From an uncultured Candidatus Competibacteraceae bacterium (GTDB lineage: Bacteria; Pseudomonadota; Gammaproteobacteria; Competibacterales; Competibacteraceae): DNA of 7,091 nt. Below are positions 6,981 to 7,091 of this stretch, one piece after another (within the stretch, counting starts at the first letter, position 1; every line of letters starts with the position of its first letter). The notes beneath the pieces were generated by a model, which searched no databases, was not told where the DNA came from, and saw only the letters and a list, made by a program, of their open reading frames with translations. The DNA lies in NCBI GenBank assembly GCA_937872125.1, contig CALMNY010000412.1, positions 1 to 7,091 of the forward strand, in the 5' to 3' direction. The position numbers and the translations under genes are program-made.

Positions 6981-7091
6981 TTATCCACGGAAAACACGGA
7001 AGGCACGGAAAAAAGACGTGTTGTCCACGGAACACACGGAAGGCACGGAAGACACGGAAAAAAGACGTGTTGTCCACGGAACACACGGAAG
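6981..7091. repeat. Tandem repeat of 40-49 bp units built from CACGGAA nonamers, running off the right edge
   Basis: Unit 1 spans 6981-7020 (40 bp), unit 2 spans 7021-7069 (49 bp) and unit 3 starts at 7070 and is cut by the window end. Units 1 and 2 differ by two substitutions and by one extra 9-bp element (GACACGGAA, 7051-7059). Each unit begins TT(A/G)TCCACGG, contains a run of nonamers and, in the complete units, ends AAAAGACGTG. The core CACGGAA occurs nine times, starting at 6986, 6995, 7004, 7026, 7035, 7044, 7053, 7075 and 7084, so spacing is 9 bp within a unit and 22 bp across a unit junction. All copies are in the same orientation. It occupies the region upstream of apaG and has no credible coding function. 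Confidence 0.93.

Noticed and set aside
6975..7020. Sigma70 promoter for apaG using GATAAC near 6983 as -10
   Set aside because: No acceptable -35 hexamer lies 16-18 nt upstream; the region is dominated by the repeat, so a chance match is likely.
6981..7078. DnaA-box-like TTATCCACG and TTGTCCACG in each repeat unit, suggesting an origin
   Set aside because: Each deviates from TTATCCACA at the last base, there is no AT-rich unwinding element, and dnaA/dnaN/gidA-type neighbours are absent. The similarity is better explained as part of the repeat.
6946..7086. N-terminal extension of apaG through the repeat array
   Set aside because: The added residues are a translation of the nonamer repeat ([17 protein letters not shown]), and the normal ApaG N-terminus starts at 6945.
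6981..7091. CRISPR array
   Set aside because: The units are almost identical throughout with no unique spacers, the period is built from 9-bp elements, and no cas gene is present.

Overview
This window is GC-rich, tightly packed bacterial chromosome and shows no plasmid, phage or transposase genes. The gene set points to a gammaproteobacterium or a close relative: a Pta C-terminus very close to the enterobacterial type, ApaG, a Lon protease of the AsrA-like paralogue class known from Pseudomonas, and a small proteobacterial class I methyltransferase. I cannot assign a genus from the sequence alone.

Layout. On the + strand, the window opens with the last 90 codons of phosphate acetyltransferase (pta, ending at 274). 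Everything else reads on the - strand. Moving in the direction of transcription from the right edge there is: (i) an array of CACGGAA-containing nonamers in 40-49 bp tandem units (6981-7091, running off the edge); (ii) apaG (6945-6562), followed after 7 nt by a SAM-dependent methyltransferase (6554-5946); (iii) a 96-bp gap holding a hairpin and a good candidate heat-shock/housekeeping promoter; (iv) a Lon-family ATP-dependent protease (5849-3420); (v) an exported or membrane-anchored pentapeptide-repeat protein (3409-2639), starting about 10 nt after lon; (vi) a 773-residue 2-oxoglutarate/Fe(II) oxygenase (2617-296), starting 21 nt after the pentapeptide gene and converging on pta with only 21 nt between the stop codons.

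How the genes may work together. The spacing suggests two transcription units, apaG-methyltransferase and lon-pentapeptide-oxygenase. In the second, a stress protease is probably co-transcribed with a secreted beta-helix protein and a large multidomain oxygenase. The oxygenase has an intact HxD...H...R centre, a short acidic Asp-Glu tract and a Cys-rich C-terminal module. Neither downstream protein has a function that can be read from sequence. This three-gene unit, with its sigma32-like promoter, is the most interesting content here. I saw no CRISPR array, tRNA, rRNA, riboswitch or insertion sequence. No gene-free stretch exceeds 300 bases; the longest is the 146 bp upstream of apaG, mostly the nonamer array.
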